In this document: positions 59,843 through 64,000 of the stretch, piece by piece
How positions within the stretch are numbered: position 1 is the stretch's first letter
How the letters are laid out: each line of letters begins with the position of its first letter
Origin: Afipia sp. OHSU_II-C1
GTDB lineage: Bacteria > Pseudomonadota > Alphaproteobacteria > Rhizobiales > Xanthobacteraceae
Reading direction: 5' to 3'
Length of the DNA stretch: 64,000 nucleotides
Assembly: GCF_000497575.1 (NCBI RefSeq)
Contig: NZ_APJI01000019.1
Coordinates: 1 to 64,000, forward strand
Made by a program: the position numbers and the translations under genes
The notes under the pieces: model-generated
What the model was told of the DNA's origin: nothing
Seen by the model: only the letters and a program-made list of their open reading frames with translations
Database searches by the model: none

Positions 59843-60625
59843 TCAGCGCTGGGTCAGGAAGCCGACCACGGCCTCGGTGAAGTTGTGCGGCTGCTCGACA
59901 TTGGAAATGTGCGCCGCGTCAAGCAGGGTCATGCTTGCATTGGGGATGTTGCTGCGGATGTACACGCTGGCTTCGACCGGCGTCGAGACGTCGTGGCGTC
60001 CTGCGATCACCAGCGTCGGCGCGGTGATGCGGGGCAGCAGGTCGCGCTGGTCGAGCCGGCTCAATGCCTCACAGCAGGCGACATAACCTTGCACCGGGGT
60101 GGCGATCAGCATGGCCTTCATGCGTGCGGTGATTTGCGGCTCGCGTTCGCGGAAATCCGCCGTCAGCCAGGCAGCAATAACGGCATCCGCGATGGATGCG
60201 ATCCCACCTTCGTTGACCGCCTTGATGCGGTTCAGCCAGTTGGTTGGATCGGGATAGTAGCAGGACGTATTGGCGAGAATCAGCTTCTCGATCCGCTCCG
60301 GCGCGTTGGCGCCGAGCCACTGTCCGACCATTCCGCCCATCGACAGGCCGCACCAGTGGATTTTTTCAATATTGAGATCGTCGAGAATCGCCAGCACGTC
60401 CTTGCCGAAACGCTCCATCGAATATGGACCGGCTGGAACGCCGGACTTGCCATGGCCGCGCCGGTCGTAACGGATGACGCGATACAGCTTTGTCAGCGCC
60501 GCCATTTGCGGCTCCCACATCTGCATCGTCGCGCCGAGCGAATTCGACAGCATGATCGTTGGTCCGCCGTCGCGCCCCTCTACCGAGACATTGAGCAGGC
60601 ATCCGTCGGCGTCGATCATAGGCAT
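59843..60625 (-). CDS. pcaD: 3-oxoadipate enol-lactonase
   Basis: A 260-residue alpha/beta hydrolase. The nucleophile elbow is GLSMGGM (Ser near residue 94), the oxyanion region is MLSNSLGATMQMW, and the catalytic His lies near the C-terminus in LLDAAHISNVE. It hydrolyses the enol-lactone to 3-oxoadipate. It lies 25 bp after pcaB. Confidence 0.93.
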   Translation of the reverse strand: MPMIDADGCLLNVSVEGRDGGPTIMLSNSLGATMQMWEPQMAALTKLYRVIRYDRRGHGKSGVPAGPYSMERFGKDVLAILDDLNIEKIHWCGLSMGGMVGQWLGANAPERIEKLILANTSCYYPDPTNWLNRIKAVNEGGIASIADAVIAAWLTADFREREPQITARMKAMLIATPVQGYVACCEALSRLDQRDLLPRITAPTLVIAGRHDVSTPVEASVYIRSNIPNASMTLLDAAHISNVEQPHNFTEAVVGFLTQR

Positions 60626-60650
60626 ATTGGGTCTCCGTGAGTTCTTGTTG

Positions 60651-62006
60651 TTATTCGCTGGCCAGCGATGCCAGCAGCCGGTCGATCAGCGTTTGCGCGA
60701 CGCCCTGATAGGCCATCGGATCGAACAGGCCCTTGAGTGTGCCTGTGTCGATATGTGTCGTGACGCGTGTATCTTCCGCGAGAACTTCATGCAAATGCCG
60801 CCGGGTTTCGATGGCCCTGCGGCTTGCGGCTTCGACGATGTGATGCGCTTCGCTCTTGCCGACTTTTTCCGCCAGCGCCATCGATACGGCCTCGGCCATC
60901 ACGAGGCCTTGGGTCATGTCGAGATTGGCGCGCATCCGCTCGGGGTCGACCTCGAGTCCCTCGGCGATCTCTGCAATCGCCTCAAGCGCTCCCGATGTGA
61001 CCAGTTGCAGCGTCGGCAATGTCGGCCATTCGGCATGCCAGGGGCCGGCGCTGCGCTCGTGATCCTGAACCTGAGCGGCCATGATCGTCGCTGCAAGATT
61101 TGGCGCCATTGTCGCGGCCGCCAGTACTCTTGCAGCGGCAACCGGGTTGCGCTTGTGCGGCATCGTCGACGACCCGCCGCGGCCTTCGTCCGCAGGCTCG
61201 AAGGCTTCCGCGACATCGGTCTGCATCATCAGCGAGACGTCGCGGGCGATCTTGCCGCAGGTGCCGGTGAGAATGGCCAGTGCCGACGCCACGTCCGCGA
61301 TTCGGTCGCGATGGGTGTGCCATGGCGCGTCCGGCAGCGGCAGCGATAATTCCTGAGCGAGCTGTTCGGCGACCTTGAGGCCGTTGTCGCCAAGGGCGGC
61401 GAGCGTTCCGGCGGCACCGCCGAATTGCAGGGCGAGGGTTTCGCGGCGGAGACGCTTTAGCCGCTCGCGCGAGCGATGCAGCGCCGCCGCGTATTCCGCC
61501 AGCTTCAATCCGAACGGCATCGGCAGGGCATGCTGCAACCATGTGCGTGCGACAACTGCGGTCTCGCGGTGCCGGATCGCCAGGCGGGCAAACCCTGCAA
61601 TCGCGCGGTCAAGATCCGTGATCAAGGCGTTGATGGCGGCGCGCAGGCCCAGCATCGTGGCGGTGTCGATCACATCTTGGCTGGTCGCGCCCCAGTGCAC
61701 GTAACGTGCGGCGGACGGGTCCATACTGGCGACCTTCGCAGTCAGCATTTTCACCAGCGGAATCGCCAGATTGCCGGCTTGTACGGCTGCTTCGGCCAGC
61801 GCGGGTCGGTCGAACGATTCGGCGTGACAGGCTTTTGCGATGCTGACGACGGCGCTGGCTGGAATGATGCCGACCGCGGCTTCAGCGCGCGCAAGGGCGT
61901 GCTCGAAGTCCAGCATATGCTGCAAATAGACTTCATCGTCGCACACAGTGCGCATGGCGGCGCTCGACAGCAAGGGTGCGAGCAGGGGAGGCAGGGAAGA
62001 ACTCAT
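60651..62006 (-). CDS. pcaB: 3-carboxy-cis,cis-muconate cycloisomerase
   Basis: A 451-residue fumarase-superfamily enzyme that lactonises 3-carboxymuconate. The signature GGSSTMPHKRNPVAA and the YVHWGATSQDVIDTA motif identify it; the substrate assignment comes from operon context. It begins at the ATG at 62006. pcaG, pcaH and a regulator are not in the window. Confidence 0.92.
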   Translation of the reverse strand: MSSSLPPLLAPLLSSAAMRTVCDDEVYLQHMLDFEHALARAEAAVGIIPASAVVSIAKACHAESFDRPALAEAAVQAGNLAIPLVKMLTAKVASMDPSAARYVHWGATSQDVIDTATMLGLRAAINALITDLDRAIAGFARLAIRHRETAVVARTWLQHALPMPFGLKLAEYAAALHRSRERLKRLRRETLALQFGGAAGTLAALGDNGLKVAEQLAQELSLPLPDAPWHTHRDRIADVASALAILTGTCGKIARDVSLMMQTDVAEAFEPADEGRGGSSTMPHKRNPVAAARVLAAATMAPNLAATIMAAQVQDHERSAGPWHAEWPTLPTLQLVTSGALEAIAEIAEGLEVDPERMRANLDMTQGLVMAEAVSMALAEKVGKSEAHHIVEAASRRAIETRRHLHEVLAEDTRVTTHIDTGTLKGLFDPMAYQGVAQTLIDRLLASLASE

Positions 62007-62220
62007 GATGCGCGGACCCTATCCAACGCGCAGAAGCGTGCCAATAGCGCGATACCCATTGCTGAAAGCGCCGCAACATGAAGCGACATTTGCCGGGTGC
62101 ATTGCGTAAGTTTTGCAACGCTCCCTCCCGCACGATACCCTTTCCTTTGCGGGCGCTGTATCCTAATTGACACTGGCAGAACCGCGGGACGCGGCCATTG
62201 AGTTAAAGGGAGGCTTGCAC

Positions 62221-62670
62221 ATGGCAATGACGATGACGGGCGAGGTGCAGCTTCCTGCTTCCCGCGAAGTGGTCTGGGAAAAGCTCAACGATCCAGCCGT
62301 GCTGAAAACCTGCATTCCGGGCTGCGAGGAGCTGGAAAAGTCGGGCGACAACCAGTTTCAGGCCGTCGCCAAGATGAAGGTCGGGCCGGTGTCCGCGCGC
62401 TTCAAGGGCCGGGTCACGCTCAGCGATTTCGATCCGCCGAACAGCTACAAGATTTCGGGCGAAGGCGAGGGCGGTGTCGCCGGGTTCGCCAAGGGCGGCG
62501 CCACTGTGGCGCTGGCGGAAAAGGATGGCGGCACGCTTCTGAGCTATAATGTGGAGGCCCAGATCGGCGGCAAGCTCGCGCAGCTCGGTCAGCGGCTGAT
62601 CAACGGCGCGGCCAAGAAGCTGGCCGATGAATTCTTCGCCAAATTCGCTGACGCGGTGAAGACGGGCTAA
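62221..62670 (+). CDS. coxG: CO dehydrogenase subunit G-like protein
   Basis: A 149-residue SRPBCC-fold protein of the CoxG family. MAMTMTGEVQLPASREVVWE and CIPGCEELEKSGDNQF are typical. CoxG proteins are thought to anchor the enzyme at the membrane or aid quinone coupling. The ATG at 62221 has a perfect GGGAGG site. It precedes coxS by 207 bp. Confidence 0.92.
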   Translation: MAMTMTGEVQLPASREVVWEKLNDPAVLKTCIPGCEELEKSGDNQFQAVAKMKVGPVSARFKGRVTLSDFDPPNSYKISGEGEGGVAGFAKGGATVALAEKDGGTLLSYNVEAQIGGKLAQLGQRLINGAAKKLADEFFAKFADAVKTG

Positions 62671-62877
62671 GGCCGTTTCGGCATATCAGGTCCTCGTACA
62701 AATCAAGCCTTCTTGTCCGGAAGCGGCGCGCCATGAGGTTGCTCATTGTCGCAATGGCCCATATTATGAATTTGGAACCATTATAAACGCGTTTTGCGCC
62801 GCGCCATGCGGTGCTGCGTGAGTCCCAGAACTTGAGTCCCACAATCTGGGCGCCAAGCTGAAAACAAGAGAGTGTTG

Positions 62878-63363
<486 letters not shown>

Positions 63364-63389
63364 CCGACGCCGTTCCCGAAGGACCGCTC

Positions 63390-64000
63390 ATGTACGACTT
63401 CAAATATCATCGTCCGGGGACTGTGCGGCAGGCCGCCAATCTTCTCGTCAAGAACGAGGACGCCAAGCTGATCGCCGGCGGCCACACGCTGGTGCCGGTC
63501 ATGAAGCAGCGGCTTGCCAGCCCACCGCATCTGGTCGATCTCAGCCACATCGAGGGGCTGAACGGCATCGAGATGAAGGGCCGCAATCTGGTGATCGGCG
63601 CGACTGCGACCCACGCGGAAGTCGCCAACTCCGCCGTTGTCGGTGAGGCGATCCCGGCGCTTGCCGAGCTTGCCGGCCTGATCGGCGATCCCGCCGTTCG
63701 CCACAAGGGCACCATCGGTGGATCACTAGCCAATAACGACCCGACCGCGGATTATCCCGCGGCCGTCACGGCGCTGGGTGCGACCATCGTCACCAACAAG
63801 CGCCGGCTGAAGCCGGAGGAATTCTTCCAGGGCCTGTTCACGACAGCGCTGGAGCCGGACGAGATCATCACCCGCGTGATGTTTCCGCTGCCGAAAAAGG
63901 CCGCGTATCAGAAATTCCGCAACCAGGCTTCGCGCTATGCGCTGGTCGGCGTGTTCGTCGCGCGGCGCCCATCTGATGTGCGCGTGGCGGTGACTGGCGC
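63390..64000 (+). CDS. coxM: CO dehydrogenase-type FAD subunit (partial at window edge)
   Basis: The frame is open from the ATG at 63390 (AAGGA site upstream) to the edge, giving 203 residues of a protein usually about 290 long. The FAD motifs AGGHTLVPVMK and TIGGSLANNDPTADYPAA are present, near residues 31 and 110. It continues past 64000, where coxL would be expected. Whether this is a true CO dehydrogenase or a related hydroxylase cannot be decided here. Confidence 0.92.
   Translation, partial: MYDFKYHRPGTVRQAANLLVKNEDAKLIAGGHTLVPVMKQRLASPPHLVDLSHIEGLNGIEMKGRNLVIGATATHAEVANSAVVGEAIPALAELAGLIGDPAVRHKGTIGGSLANNDPTADYPAAVTALGATIVTNKRRLKPEEFFQGLFTTALEPDEIITRVMFPLPKKAAYQKFRNQASRYALVGVFVARRPSDVRVAVTG

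Overview
The window is about 63% GC, densely packed chromosomal DNA from an alphaproteobacterium. Several features point to the Nitrobacteraceae/Bradyrhizobiaceae (Rhodopseudomonas, Afipia/Oligotropha, Nitrobacter, Bradyrhizobium): a GAAC-N7-GAAC SOS box before recA, the F1-ATPase zeta inhibitor, PurS/PurQ/small PurL, family-typical dispersed repeats, a liv transporter operon, and a coxG-coxS-coxM cluster. This placement rests on protein resemblance and repeats, because no rRNA is present. I found no tRNA, rRNA, CRISPR array, intact insertion sequence or prophage. Functions are recognised from motifs and memory of families; no database search was run.

Layout. 1-6.6 kb: a small zinc-ribbon gene, recA with its SOS box, a gene-free stretch of dispersed repeats, then the glycine cleavage operon gcvT-gcvH-gcvP (minus strand) behind a tandem glycine riboswitch. 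6.9-19.4 kb: alaS, a glycerophosphodiesterase, a YbaL-type antiporter, a thioesterase, NADP-isocitrate dehydrogenase with a seven-copy 21-bp repeat array upstream, an EmrA/EmrB-type efflux pair, a TrmJ methyltransferase fused to a DUF559 domain, and a secreted GlcG/HbpS-like protein. 19.5-26.2 kb: ATPase zeta subunit and purine genes purC-purS-purQ plus a small membrane protein. A soluble globin-coupled chemoreceptor gene on the opposite strand separates these from purL. 26.2-30.2 kb: a LysR regulator divergent from a gamma-glutamyltransferase and a periplasmic binding protein, with a near-perfect 23-bp palindrome between them.

30.2-35.2 kb is rich in thiol and Fe-S biology: DUF427 protein, BolA, LtrA, the ergothioneine pair egtB-egtD, and the monothiol glutaredoxin grxD. 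35.2-43.2 kb looks like a cell-envelope module: two tandem secreted serine hydrolases, a 1358-residue autotransporter, and a divergent LuxR-type regulator with a palindrome in the shared promoter. 43.2-52.8 kb: rpsD, a cupin, murI, a MOSC protein coupled to purB, rpe, a secreted or surface-type set (EF-hand protein, outer-membrane barrel, Gly-rich peptide), a P1-family autoprocessing hydrolase and ccdA. 52.8-58.3 kb: a complete branched-chain amino-acid-type ABC transporter (livH-M-G-F, a small membrane protein, livK). 58.4-64 kb: a 54-residue Gln/Asn/Gly/Pro-rich protein, a membrane protein, pcaB-pcaD-pcaC of protocatechuate degradation, and the start of a molybdenum CO-dehydrogenase-type cluster (coxG, coxS, coxM) that runs off the right edge.

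Most of the window is ordinary core metabolism. The parts that deserve a second look are the 21-bp repeat array upstream of icd, the TrmJ-DUF559 fusion with an eroded nuclease site, the hydrolase/autotransporter/LuxR module, the ribosome-binding site buried in a terminator-like hairpin at 35.2 kb, and two low-complexity small proteins (Gly-rich with a CGCGH tail; Gln-rich).
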